In this document: positions 14,704 to 22,478 of the stretch, one piece after another
Position numbering within the stretch: the stretch's first letter is position 1
Layout: every line of letters starts with the position of its first letter
Notes under the pieces: generated by a model
What the model was told of the DNA's origin: nothing
Databases searched by the model: none
Seen by the model: only the letters and a program-made list of their open reading frames with translations
IMG/VR virus record: IMGVR_UViG_3300044960_000180
Coordinates: 1-41,124 of that record
DNA: 41,124 bases
DNA from: a virus
Direction: 5' to 3' (one strand)
Made by a program: the position numbers and the translations under genes

Positions 14704-15510
14704 TTAGCTCCCCCGCTTCAGTTGTTGGGTTGTTGGCGGCAGCGCAGGAAGGAAAGAGACGAGTTTGATTTGTTGACACTTTTGTTTGCAGATCTGGAAA
14801 ATTTCTTTATAATGCGTACCTTTCGCGGCTTCTTGAATAATGATTTGCGCGATGGCGTGTTCCATGAGTTCGATAGTTCGTAGATACGAGCGTGGGAGCT
14901 TATCGCGTTGTTTTGGTTTGATGCCCAGTGTGCGGTTGACCATTTGCGTGTACGTTCGGTACGGCCCCTCCGAATCTTTGAGGTAAGAGGATTCCGGGTT
15001 CTGCTTTTGTACCAGGGATAACAAAATTTCTTTGATGGCATCGGTTTCCTCTCGCCGGGTGGTCTTGCCAGCCAGCCGGGTTTGCATCCACCGTTGGAAC
15101 TCTTTGCGGTTCTCCTGTTCGGTGTCGAGAAGGTAGGTGCGGACGGTTTTGGCAATAGGACTATCCCGGAGAAGCATTCCGACCCGTAGTATGGCGCGGC
15201 GTGGGAAGATTGCTAATTGCCTTGCTTTGCTGGAAATGTTTGCCGACTCCTTAAAGGAGTTAACAAAGTAAGTCAACTCATTACTCCGTAGCACTCGAAA
15301 TCCATCGCTTTCCAACTCGTCCTTGTGATCGAACATCAAACTGTTGATCGCCTTAATTCCGACTTCGTAATAATCAGCAACCAGTTCCGTTGTTGCATGG
15401 ACATCATCCGGCAGAAGAACCAGCTTTTTCACCTTGTCGAGAATATCCAGCTGATTAATGTACTGTTCGCGTGCAGTGCGGCTTTCGACAAGAATTAGGT
15501 CTTTGCGCAT
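14704..15510 (-). CDS. Phage DNA-binding/antirepressor-like protein
   Basis: A 268-aa protein. Residues about 35-120 match a phage family I recall from many Bacillota prophages: VADYYEVGIKAINSLMFDH, then a GFRVL segment, then LAIFPRRAILRVGMLLRDS and KTVRTYLLD. Members are often named antirepressor or RhuM-like DNA-binding proteins. The ATG at 15510 is chosen over 15549 because GGGAGG precedes it. It is the second gene of the early operon, right after the Cro-like gene. Confidence 0.65.
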   Translation of the reverse strand: MRKDLILVESRTAREQYINQLDILDKVKKLVLLPDDVHATTELVADYYEVGIKAINSLMFDHKDELESDGFRVLRSNELTYFVNSFKESANISSKARQLAIFPRRAILRVGMLLRDSPIAKTVRTYLLDTEQENRKEFQRWMQTRLAGKTTRREETDAIKEILLSLVQKQNPESSYLKDSEGPYRTYTQMVNRTLGIKPKQRDKLPRSYLRTIELMEHAIAQIIIQEAAKGTHYKEIFQICKQKCQQIKLVSFLPALPPTTQQLKRGS

Positions 15511-15524
15511 GTGGATTGCCTCCC

Positions 15525-15749
15525 TCATCCGATTTTTCGCCCATTGCACTCTTCATGTACTGGATTGTCGAAGAAACATGTCCAGTCAAATCCCAGCACT
15601 CTCGCTATGCGTTTTGCGACTTTTACACTTGGTGTTCTATCTCCAGATTCAATTTGGGCATAATGACTTCTAGAAATCCCAATTTTCTTAGAGATGTTTT
15701 CTTGGGTTCCATGCGTTTTTCTAATTCTAATCAGCCATGTTCTTTTCAT
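15525..15749 (-). CDS. Cro-like XRE regulator, first switch
   Basis: A 74-aa helix-turn-helix protein (IRKTHGTQENISKKIGISRSHYAQIESGDR). The ATG at 15749 follows AAAGGAGGTGG. It is the first gene of the early operon and is divergent from the 194-aa repressor, the layout of a cro/cI switch. It would repress the repressor promoter during lytic growth. Confidence 0.78.
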   Translation of the reverse strand: MKRTWLIRIRKTHGTQENISKKIGISRSHYAQIESGDRTPSVKVAKRIARVLGFDWTCFFDNPVHEECNGRKIG

Positions 15750-15908
15750 TTTCTCACCACCTCCTTTTGTCACGTTATGTGTATTCCCAGTATAAGTCGC
15801 GATACGTGTATAAGTCAACACACATTTACGCTTTTTGTGTCAATTTGTTTGGTGTCGCGCTTTGTGACGTTATAATAGATGTAACAGTAAGGGAATGAGG
15901 GCTGACCT
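15750..15908. promoter_or_regulatory. Divergent promoter region of switch 1
   Basis: Minus-strand promoter: -35 TTGACT (15813-15818), 18-bp gap, -10 TATACT (15789-15794), for the early operon. Plus-strand promoter: TTGGTG (15849-15854), 16 bp, TATAAT (15871-15876), for the repressor. Direct repeats TATAAGTC lie at 15791 and 15810, and TTGTCACGTTA and TTGTGACGTTA at about 15766 and 15862 look like operator half-sites. Confidence 0.65.
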
Positions 15909-16493
15909 ATGCTCAGTAAAAGGCTTGCGAGTGAGAGAAAAAAAATCAATAAGACACAAGCAGAAATAGCCAAGAGTATTGGAGTTGCACGAACCACCTA
16001 CGCGATGTATGAGCAGGGTAAACGCGAACCTGATTATGCTACTCTAGAAAAAATAGCTAATTACTTTGACGTAACCACTGACTATCTTCTTGGCCGAACG
16101 GATAATCCAAAACCTACTGGAGATGAAGTAATTAAAATCGAAACATATAAACTACCTCCAGAAACTAAAATTGATGATTTGATTTGGGAATTTCAAAAAA
16201 TAGCCAAACTCTCTGATCAAATGGCTAAGCAAATACACAAGACTCTTTCAGGTCAAAACTACGATTTAACTGATTCTTTCCGCAAAAACTTTTCCAATGT
16301 AAACAAGATTCAATTAGAAACGATGCAGAGGAACTTAAGAATAATTAATGATGCTATATCAAATACCCTTAAATCTGGAGTATTTGATGAAATGCCAAAT
16401 CATTTTTTGAAAGACTTGGCAAGTAGCTTCAATAAAGCGACAGAAAAGGATGACGCTGAAGAAGCAGAAACAAACCAAGCAGAAAAGGAATAA
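15909..16493 (+). CDS. XRE-family phage repressor, switch 1
   Basis: A 194-aa regulator. The N-terminal helix-turn-helix (TQAEIAKSIGVARTTYAMYEQGKRE) ends with TTDYLLGRTDNPKP. The C-terminal two thirds is helical and acidic and probably mediates oligomerization; no peptidase motif is seen. It is divergent from the Cro-like gene and would hold the early operon off in the lysogen. The same TTDYLLGRTDNP tail occurs in the second repressor at 17027, so the two are related. Confidence 0.8.
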   Translation: MLSKRLASERKKINKTQAEIAKSIGVARTTYAMYEQGKREPDYATLEKIANYFDVTTDYLLGRTDNPKPTGDEVIKIETYKLPPETKIDDLIWEFQKIAKLSDQMAKQIHKTLSGQNYDLTDSFRKNFSNVNKIQLETMQRNLRIINDAISNTLKSGVFDEMPNHFLKDLASSFNKATEKDDAEEAETNQAEKE

Positions 16494-16517
16494 ACTGAGA
16501 ACGTGACCATAGATGAA

Positions 16518-16580
16518 TCACCATCCCACCTCAACAAACCGAATTTGATACTCGTTCCAAATCTCAATCTTGATGGTCAT
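16518..16580 (-). CDS. Possible 20-aa peptide
   Basis: An ATG at 16580 follows AGAGGAGGC at good spacing and gives MTIKIEIWNEY then a short end. It follows the second Cro-like gene. Only the ribosome site supports it. Confidence 0.3.
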   Translation of the reverse strand: MTIKIEIWNEYQIRFVEVGW

Positions 16581-16598
16581 TTGCTTAGCCTCCTCTTC

Positions 16599-16835
16599 TT
16601 AACCTGCTTTAATGCGCTTCTCATCGGGTTTCATCTCGGAATAAAGCTCTTGAATCGGGACTCCGAAAAGTGAAGCTAGAGCTGTTAATTGCACGCCCTT
16701 AATTTGGCATCTGCCTTTTTCCAAATAGTGATAACCTTGAGCTGACTTATAGCCGAGGTATTTAGCAACTTCTTCTTGGCTTAAACCATTCTGTTCACGA
16801 AGATTTCTTATTTTTTTCAGGTTAATTTGGTACAT
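16599..16835 (-). CDS. Cro-like XRE regulator, second switch
   Basis: A 78-aa helix-turn-helix protein (LREQNGLSQEEVAKYLGYKSAQGYHYLEKGR), ATG at 16835 after AGGAGGTG. Divergent from the 136-aa repressor across an array of five operators. Its transcript points into the repressor of switch 1 on the opposite strand, so read-through would be antisense to that gene. Confidence 0.75.
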   Translation of the reverse strand: MYQINLKKIRNLREQNGLSQEEVAKYLGYKSAQGYHYLEKGRCQIKGVQLTALASLFGVPIQELYSEMKPDEKRIKAG

Positions 16836-16854
16836 GTTTGCACACCTCCTAGTA

Positions 16855-17007
16855 GTACCTATCTGGCAAGATAAATTACCGTTTCGGTAACCTTGAGCCA
16901 ATGATAAATTACCTAATCGGCAAATGTCAAGCACTAATTTACCGATTTGGCATTTATCCTTTTGTACAGTAACGAAAAGGGTTAGAATGTATTTACCAAA
17001 ATGGTTA
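16855..17007. promoter_or_regulatory. Five-operator array and divergent promoters of switch 2
   Basis: Five 15-bp sites share a TTACC-N5-GGTAA dyad: GTACCTATCTGGCAA (16855), TTACCGTTTCGGTAA (16876, perfect), TTACCTAATCGGCAA (16909), TTACCGATTTGGCAT (16939) and TTACCAAAATGGTTA (16993). The minus promoter TTGACA (16925-16930), 17 bp, TTATCA (16902-16907) has the third site exactly in its spacer. The plus promoter TTGTAC (16962), 15 bp, TAGAAT (16983) lies between the last two. Start-to-start spacings are 21, 33, 30 and 54 bp. Confidence 0.8.
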
Positions 17008-17026
17008 TTAAGGAAGGGGGAAGTCT

Positions 17027-17437
17027 GTGAAAATGGCCGTAATAGGGCAGCGTATAAAAAAACTGAGGGAAAAGAGAAATTGGTTACAAAAAGATGTAGG
17101 TGAGAAAATCGGAGTTTCTAGTGCCACAATCAATCGATATGAAAAAGGGTTGAGGCAACCAGATCCTGACACAATCAATCGACTTTGCGATATATTTAAC
17201 ACCACTACCGATTATCTTCTTGGTCGTACCGATAATCCAAACCCGGCTAAAAACAAAAAGCCCCGCAAAGGGGGCACTATAATCACTCATAAAGGAATAG
17301 AAATAGAGCTCACAGAAGAGGAGGAAGAAGTAGTTGCCTCAATTGTTCAGGCATTACGAGAGAGAAAGGAGAGAGAAAAAGAAGAAGCAGCAACTATTAC
17401 TTTAGAGAAATCTATTATAGAGAGGAAGCGTGCTTAG
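17027..17437 (+). CDS. XRE-family phage repressor, switch 2
   Basis: A 136-aa regulator with a GTG start after AAGGAAGGGGG. The helix-turn-helix (WLQKDVGEKIGVSSATINRYEKGLR) ends in TTDYLLGRTDNPNP, as in the first repressor. The C-terminal third is acidic and then highly charged (RERKEREKEEAATI), possibly coiled coil. It is the likely ligand of the TTACC/GGTAA operators just upstream. Confidence 0.78.
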   Translation: MKMAVIGQRIKKLREKRNWLQKDVGEKIGVSSATINRYEKGLRQPDPDTINRLCDIFNTTTDYLLGRTDNPNPAKNKKPRKGGTIITHKGIEIELTEEEEEVVASIVQALRERKEREKEEAATITLEKSIIERKRA

Positions 17438-17741
17438 ACTTTCTTAAGATAGCCTTTATACAAACGTGTTTCAATTGTTCAAATTCGAGCTCAGTAAACT
17501 CCGATCTCAAATTTGTTATCCAGTCTTCTCTATGTACATCAGTTAACCCATAATGATCGGCTAGCCATTGAAGTTCATTCTTTATGCTTTTATGCTTGCT
17601 TCCCGTAAAGCTATGTAGTACAATCGGGGTGGAATAGTTACCTTTTTTGCTTATACCACCCTGTGCGAGAGGGTGGTTTTTTTCTTGTTGCTGACCAACT
17701 AGGCTACCGGCACCCTTGCCACCACGCTTTTTTTCTGGCAT
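17415..17741 (-). CDS. Hypothetical protein, 108 aa
   Basis: A strong AAGGAGG ribosome site supports the ATG at 17741. The N-terminal half is basic and glycine-rich, the C-terminal half helical (ELQWLADHYGLTDVHREDW, LEFEQLKHVCIKAIL). No family recognised. Its 3' end overlaps the repressor gene on the other strand by 23 bp, and a strong plus-strand terminator lies inside its coding sequence, so one of the two signals may not be used as it looks. Confidence 0.5.
   Translation of the reverse strand: MPEKKRGGKGAGSLVGQQQEKNHPLAQGGISKKGNYSTPIVLHSFTGSKHKSIKNELQWLADHYGLTDVHREDWITNLRSEFTELEFEQLKHVCIKAILRKSKHASSL
17656..17683 (+). terminator. Terminator for repressor transcript
   Basis: On the plus strand CCACCCT and AGGGTGG form a seven-pair stem with a seven-base loop, followed by seven T. 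It would end transcripts from the repressor at 17027-17437, although it lies inside the antisense 108-aa gene. Confidence 0.7.
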
Positions 17742-17809
17742 GTTATTTCCTCCTTAAATCTCATGTTGTAGATTAATTGTCATGTTTCTTTCAATTCTAC
17801 CATTTTTGG

Positions 17810-17920
17810 CACGAATTAACCACAAACAATTCGTGGTATTTCGAAATGAATTCATTTTCGAGGTCGATTTGATCGACCACGGGATATTTAGACAAGAACA
17901 AACGTTCTCTTTCATTATAT
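17810..17920 (+). promoter_or_regulatory. Palindrome cluster and LexA-like box upstream of integrase operon
   Basis: Three dyads follow one another: CACGAATT/AATTCGTG (17810-17835), a near-perfect dyad centred on GAATTC (17841-17861) and GGTCGA/TCGACC (17862-17878). AGAACAAACGTTCT (17895-17908) then matches the core GAAC-N4-GTTC of the Gram-positive SOS box. A possible promoter TAGACA (17889), 18 bp, CATTAT (17913) would have that box in its spacer. Confidence 0.5.
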
Positions 17921-17971
17921 CACAGGTGGGACAAATATGTCAGGGGAAAAACCAAAAGGAGGAACCGAAGG

Positions 17972-18211
17972 ATGAACGATGAAATCAAAGGCATGCTCCA
18001 GGCGATCATTGGCCGATTGGACGAGCAGGGAGCTGAGATGAAAGCGATGCGAGAGGAAATGAAGGCAATACGTAAAGAAATGGCCACCAAGGAAGACATC
18101 CGCCGTCTTGAGACCCAGATCGGGGACATATCGGAATCCACCAACTATCTGGTCAAGAAAAGCGCCTATCAGGAAGACCGTATTAAGTCGCTGGAAAGGA
18201 GAGTACCATAA
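17972..18211 (+). CDS. Small coiled-coil protein, 79 aa
   Basis: Strong AGGAGG ribosome site before the ATG. Nearly the whole protein is a heptad coiled coil rich in Glu, Lys and Met (EQGAEMKAMREEMKAIRKEM). It precedes the integrase by 79 bp in the same direction. No known recombination directionality factor was recognised, but a role in regulating integration is worth testing. Confidence 0.6.
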   Translation: MNDEIKGMLQAIIGRLDEQGAEMKAMREEMKAIRKEMATKEDIRRLETQIGDISESTNYLVKKSAYQEDRIKSLERRVP

Positions 18212-18290
18212 AAACTCAGTGCCGAGCTTGAAGGCTCCACAAGCACCCCCGCGAAGAGATTCAGACTATCGGAAAGGTCAGGGAAAATAT

Positions 18291-19973
18291 ATGAAAGTCG
18301 CCGTTTATGCCCGCGTCTCCTCTGAAGATCAGCAGGAACGGGGCACTATCGAGAATCAGCTAGAGTTTGCGCGTAAATACTGTGAACTCCATCAATCTGA
18401 AGTCGCGGCCTGGTATAAGGATGATGGTGTTACAGGAACCATCCCATTAGAAGATCGTCCAGATGGAGTCAAGGTTCTGGCGGATGCAAAGGCAAAGAAA
18501 TATGAACTTCTTCTCATCTATCGCTTGGATCGCTTAGGACGATCCGCTCGCACGATCCTAAACGCAGTTCATGAACTAGAAAGTGCGGGGGTAAAGATAC
18601 GCAGCATGAAGGAACCGTTCGATACCGGAGACCCGAGCGGCCGGTTTCTCCTGACGATTCTCGCCGGGGTTGCGGATCTAGAACGGGAAACCATTCTGGA
18701 GCGGATGTGGTACGGGGCAAACCGTGCTGCCCGATCAGGGAAATGGTTAGGCGGGATTGTTCCATATGGATACATGGTGAACGCAGAAGGATTCTTAGAA
18801 GTCAGTGAAGAGCCCCTTCCAGGCTTAGATATGAGTGAAGCGGATGTAGTTCGGTTGATCTACCGCCTCATCGCTGAACAGCGGTATTCCACCATTCGGG
18901 TGGCAGACTATCTGAACTCCCTGGGCGTGCCACCTTCTTATAAAAAAGATGGCCGAAAGGTAAAACGCGGGAAACGAAAAGAGAATACGGCAGGTGTTTG
19001 GAATCCCGGCCGGATAAGAAATATGATAGTGAATACCACTTATAAGGGTATCCACCAGTATGGAAAGCGAACCAAAAAACAACGGGAGATCATCACCCGG
19101 GAAGTTCCCGCAATCATAACGGAAGAACAGTGGGCTAAAGCACAGCAGATACTGAAAGATAATCGGATAGAGGCTGATCGCAACGCCCGTAGAAAATACC
19201 TACTTCGTGGTCTCATCAAGTGTGGGATCTGTGGGCTCACCTATATTGGTGCAGCACATCCCAGTTACGTCCGAAAAGACGGTGTCCGAAAGTTGAAAGC
19301 GTACTATGTTTGCAACGGAAAACATGCTTATCGCGGTCCTCTCTCAGGCAAATGCACGGCTAAAAATTTGCCACGAGATTGGGTCGAAGAAATGATTTGG
19401 AATCAATGTGTGGAATTTATACAGAATCCGGGCGATGCCATCAAAGAACTGGCTGCCTCCATAGAACAAACACAGTCCCTTCGCTCTAACTATGAGGAGG
19501 AACGAGAAGTAATCCAAAAAGGGATAAGGGAAAAAGAGCATGAGAAGCAAAGAATCTTGGATCTGTATCGCCGGGAAGTAATCAGCGACTTGGATGTAGA
19601 GGAACAGATAATGAAAATCCGGCATGAAACCGATCATCTCAAAGTACAGCTGAAATCGTTGAATGAACAAATAGAAGCAGAAAAGGGATTAGAACGAGAT
19701 TTTAACACGGCTGAAGAGCTACTTTCTAATCTCAAAGCGAAGCTTGATAATAACCCCACCTTTGAAGATAAGCGTGATATTGTAAAAACCCTTGTAAAAG
19801 AAATCATTGTCTACACCAAAAATAACGACCGTGGAAAACCGGAAGCAAAAGTATCGGCACGTTTTCGTTTTGATGCCGCAGATGTTACTCGCACGGATGT
19901 CCGTGAAAATAACAATTACGGCATTTTCATTGTGAGAGTAGCTAATTTACGTGGAAGAAGACCCTTCTTTTAA
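18291..19973 (+). CDS. int: Large serine recombinase (phage integrase)
   Basis: A 560-aa integrase. The catalytic domain opens with VAVYARVSSEDQ carrying the nucleophilic serine (residue 9 or 10) and continues with LLIYRLDRLGRS and GRFLLTILAGVADLERE. The recombinase domain follows, then a zinc ribbon (CGICGLTY ... C ... C) and a long coiled coil (about 380-500) that controls integration versus excision. The ATG at 18291 is the natural family start. It joins attP to attB without host factors; attP could not be fixed without the host sequence. Confidence 0.95.
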   Translation: MKVAVYARVSSEDQQERGTIENQLEFARKYCELHQSEVAAWYKDDGVTGTIPLEDRPDGVKVLADAKAKKYELLLIYRLDRLGRSARTILNAVHELESAGVKIRSMKEPFDTGDPSGRFLLTILAGVADLERETILERMWYGANRAARSGKWLGGIVPYGYMVNAEGFLEVSEEPLPGLDMSEADVVRLIYRLIAEQRYSTIRVADYLNSLGVPPSYKKDGRKVKRGKRKENTAGVWNPGRIRNMIVNTTYKGIHQYGKRTKKQREIITREVPAIITEEQWAKAQQILKDNRIEADRNARRKYLLRGLIKCGICGLTYIGAAHPSYVRKDGVRKLKAYYVCNGKHAYRGPLSGKCTAKNLPRDWVEEMIWNQCVEFIQNPGDAIKELAASIEQTQSLRSNYEEEREVIQKGIREKEHEKQRILDLYRREVISDLDVEEQIMKIRHETDHLKVQLKSLNEQIEAEKGLERDFNTAEELLSNLKAKLDNNPTFEDKRDIVKTLVKEIIVYTKNNDRGKPEAKVSARFRFDAADVTRTDVRENNNYGIFIVRVANLRGRRPFF

Positions 19974-19980
19974 AAGGACA

Positions 19981-20010
19981 GCCCGATTCCCTTGCACGTG
20001 GGAATCAGGC
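19981..20010 (+). terminator. Hairpin after integrase gene
   Basis: GCCCGATTCCC and GGGAATCAGGC pair over 11 positions with one mismatch and an 8-base loop, seven bases after the integrase stop. Only a short T-rich stretch follows, so it may be a weak terminator. Confidence 0.5.
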
Positions 20011-20075
20011 TTGATCCAATTCGGGTTTACCTTTCTTGCCACACCTGCCCAGCTACACGCCACGCTTCCCCTTAG

Positions 20076-20672
20076 TTAGTAACCTGTAAAACTGTAAGTC
20101 AAAGTTCCATTAGTTGACTTCAATCGCAACTCCATAGTCTCTAGTTGGACTTGATTTTCATATGAGGTAGGTGACTTTAAATACTCATCATGTATCGTTT
20201 TAATTTTAGGATCATCCGCAATATCAAGAGCGTTAATAATATTGATAAAAGTGTCAATTTCAATTGGGCCCACATAGGCAATAGAGCGTAAAGTATTGTC
20301 TTTTTTGTTCAATACGAGATTAAATATTGTTGGCGGATAATTTCCTGAGTCAAAGTCCTTATACAAGCTAATGAAATTTGCTTTTTGATCTTCTTCGATA
20401 ATTAATTTATCTGTAATTGGTAAAGGTTCTCTATCACTTATCATTGCTATTGCTTCGTAATCTGTAACAAATTCATCTACGTCTACAGGAAGTCTTTTGT
20501 AATCCAGGTTTTCAACTTCTTCTTTATTTTCACCCTTTACGTTTGCGGTTACCGTTTCTAATTCATCTTCAGGCACAGCAGGGTGGCTCAACATAGAGAA
20601 AACCGTTGCAATAATTAAAAATACTGCGAAGCCTACTCCACATCCAATCAGCCATTTTGTATTCACTCGCAT
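20076..20672 (-). CDS. Membrane-anchored secreted protein, 198 aa
   Basis: A short basic N-terminus and a membrane span at about residues 7-28 are followed by an acidic linker (VPEDELETVTANVKGENKEEVENLDY) and a soluble domain, so the bulk is probably outside the cell. No cysteine fits a lipoprotein signal well. AT-rich. Function unknown; lysogenic conversion or surface exclusion is possible. It lies alone after the integrase, facing it. Confidence 0.55.
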   Translation of the reverse strand: MRVNTKWLIGCGVGFAVFLIIATVFSMLSHPAVPEDELETVTANVKGENKEEVENLDYKRLPVDVDEFVTDYEAIAMISDREPLPITDKLIIEEDQKANFISLYKDFDSGNYPPTIFNLVLNKKDNTLRSIAYVGPIEIDTFINIINALDIADDPKIKTIHDEYLKSPTSYENQVQLETMELRLKSTNGTLTYSFTGY

Positions 20673-20851
20673 ACGCTCCTTCTAATGGTTTCATAACTAT
20701 AGTTCGCATAATTACAAGATTTTCTGACCACTTTATTTCTATGCACGAAAAACCAGCCGAACCGGGGCATATGTAAAACGACCGAGCAGAAAAACATCCG
20801 CCCAGTCGCCATCATCTCTTTGGTCTGACCCTAACTACATCTTACCAAAAA

Positions 20852-20878
20852 AAAGCCGGGGAGCGCATCCCTGGCTTT
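20852..20878 (-). terminator. Terminator downstream of 373-aa membrane protein gene
   Basis: AAAGCC-G-GGGA and TCCC-T-GGCTTT pair around GCGCA, with eight A on the plus strand giving a long T run on the minus strand. It ends the minus-strand operon of the HTH and 373-aa genes. Confidence 0.75.
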
Positions 20879-20897
20879 GACTATAGACAACAACAGT

Positions 20898-20923
20898 AAC
20901 CGGGTGGAGCCGTCCACCCGGTT
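20898..20923. terminator. Perfect 11-bp hairpin at end of 373-aa gene
   Basis: AACCGGGTGGA and TCCACCCGGTT pair perfectly around a GCCG loop, two bases beyond the stop codon. On the minus strand it is followed by an AC-rich stretch, not T; a stabilizing 3' structure or plus-strand terminator is likely. Confidence 0.55.
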
Positions 20924-20925
20924 GT

Positions 20926-22047
20926 TTATTTGTTTGATGCCTGTTGTTCGTTTTCCTCCCGCCACATCGTTATGGCTGTATACGCCCTACCTGGTTTGAT
21001 ACCTGCTTGTTTGGCAAACGCTCGGACAGTCGGAAGTTGTTTGTTTGATTCATATGTTTTGTTTAGGAGATCCAATAGTTGTTCATAAGTGGGTCCCCCG
21101 GTTGTTCGTTTGGCTGTACGCTTTGTTTGTTTGCTTGCTGTTCGTTTCCGTTCCGTTTGTTCGGTTGCGGGTTGCTTGCTGTTCGGCTTCCCCTCTTGTT
21201 GTTTGGTAGTTTGTTCGGCTGTTTGTTTGCTGTTTATGTAGACTATTTTGTTCGGCTGTTTGTTGTTCGTTTGTTCATTATCTGTTGTTTGCTTGGCTTG
21301 CTCTGTTTGTCCCATCTGATCCGTTTGTTCATTTGTTTGCTCGGTTTGATGTTCGACATTTGTTTTTTGTCCTGTGTTTGATGTTTGGTGTTCGGTGTTT
21401 GCGAAAAATTCTGGGAGACCGTTCACCACAACCTTTTGCCGTTTATCTTCTGCTTTCCTCGCTTTTTTGATCAGAGCAAGATCAGGTTTTTGTGCCTCCG
21501 CTCGCATCCATTGGATTGCCTGAATGGTCTTTAATTCCTTGATCTCGCGTTTGGCTTCCTTCTTCAATTCCCGCGCCCGTTTTTTATGTGGATGATGACT
21601 GTCCACCCATAGCCACACAAGAGTGGATTCCATCAACCACATCGCGCCAGTGATTGCTGCACCTACTATATACCCTATGGGATGCAATTGACCTAATCCC
21701 CACATGTTAACACCGGTGACAAATGCCAGGCTAGAAAAATAGCCGATGTGCAAGAATAACGGAACGTTCCTCTGTAACGCGCGCTGTCGTCCACGGATAA
21801 AGAGGAGGGAGGCAAACAGCACTTCAACCATCCCCGCCGTTAACGTTGCATTCAAACCTAAAACAAGAGCCAATGAAGCGGTATTTCCATAGGATAGTGC
21901 GATAACCACACACGCTATCCCCACCACAACCACAAGAATTGCCCAGTCTAAAACTGATCTTTTGTGGTACACTTTTTGCGGACGGTCATGCATCGGTGGG
22001 GGCGTGTGGTTGGTTGCCGGTGCCTCCATCGGTTGGGCCGTCTTCAT
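20926..22047 (-). CDS. Membrane protein with T/Q/N-rich linker and HTH-like C-terminus
   Basis: A 373-aa protein with three parts. Four membrane spans lie at about residues 32-50, 57-83, 97-117 and 122-147, a layout like DUF2637/SpdB proteins of plasmid and element transfer. A basic helix (150-200) is followed by about 110 residues of low complexity built from EQT, KQT and NKQ words. The last 60 residues (YEQLLDLLNKTYESNK, AFAKQAGIKPGRAYTAITMWREEN) look like a helix-turn-helix. A DNA-binding domain tethered to the membrane is the simplest reading. It starts two bases after the stop of the small HTH gene with AAAAGGAGGAG inside that gene. Confidence 0.6.
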   Translation of the reverse strand: MKTAQPMEAPATNHTPPPMHDRPQKVYHKRSVLDWAILVVVVGIACVVIALSYGNTASLALVLGLNATLTAGMVEVLFASLLFIRGRQRALQRNVPLFLHIGYFSSLAFVTGVNMWGLGQLHPIGYIVGAAITGAMWLMESTLVWLWVDSHHPHKKRARELKKEAKREIKELKTIQAIQWMRAEAQKPDLALIKKARKAEDKRQKVVVNGLPEFFANTEHQTSNTGQKTNVEHQTEQTNEQTDQMGQTEQAKQTTDNEQTNNKQPNKIVYINSKQTAEQTTKQQEGKPNSKQPATEQTERKRTASKQTKRTAKRTTGGPTYEQLLDLLNKTYESNKQLPTVRAFAKQAGIKPGRAYTAITMWREENEQQASNK

Positions 22048-22048
22048 T

Positions 22049-22252
22049 TTATTTCTCCTCCTTTTTCATATGTTCATCATACCCTGTAAGCCGGATCATC
22101 CCGGCCCTGGTGACAAGCCAAACCTTCTCGGACTTCCTCGCTTCGTCTTCGTGGAACTTTCCCCGGTTGCACCACTGCGTGACTGTGTTCGGTGACAATC
22201 CCCATTTTTTCGCTGCTTCCCGTGATGAAAAAACCTCGTGGAGAGGGTTCAT
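22049..22252 (-). CDS. Small MerR/Xis-type HTH protein, 67 aa
   Basis: Begins MNPLHEVFSSREAAKKWGLSPNTVTQW, a winged-helix excisionase/MerR-like fold, with CNRGKFHEDEARKSEKVWLVTRAGM forming the wing. It may regulate its operon, or act as the excision factor for the integrase, although most serine integrases use other partners. Co-transcribed with the membrane protein gene. Confidence 0.7.
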   Translation of the reverse strand: MNPLHEVFSSREAAKKWGLSPNTVTQWCNRGKFHEDEARKSEKVWLVTRAGMIRLTGYDEHMKKEEK

Positions 22253-22478
22253 GCGAACACCTCCTATGGCTGATCGGATGTATTGTTATCAATACTATCA
22301 TAGCATGGATTCGTAATGTTTGCAATACAAATATGCAAAAAAACTGGCTGGGGAAGTTTGTCTAGCTAAAGGTGGACAGAAAATCTGCCTTTAGTGCGAA
22401 TAATATCGATATGAGCTTAAAAGGCACAAACATCGTTCACGAATAACAGTATAATGGGCGAACAGGGAGGGGTAAATT
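22253..22478 (+). promoter_or_regulatory. Divergent intergenic region with plus-strand -10
   Basis: The gap between the HTH gene and the DUF pair contains TATAAT at 22450-22455, 24 bp before the ATG of the plus-strand gene and followed by GGGAGGGG as ribosome site. The -35 is weak. No other structure was noticed. Confidence 0.5.

Noticed and set aside
14718-15155. Minus-strand 145-codon frame
   Set aside because: Shadow of the phage DNA-binding protein gene at 14704-15510, low-complexity in composition and without a ribosome site.
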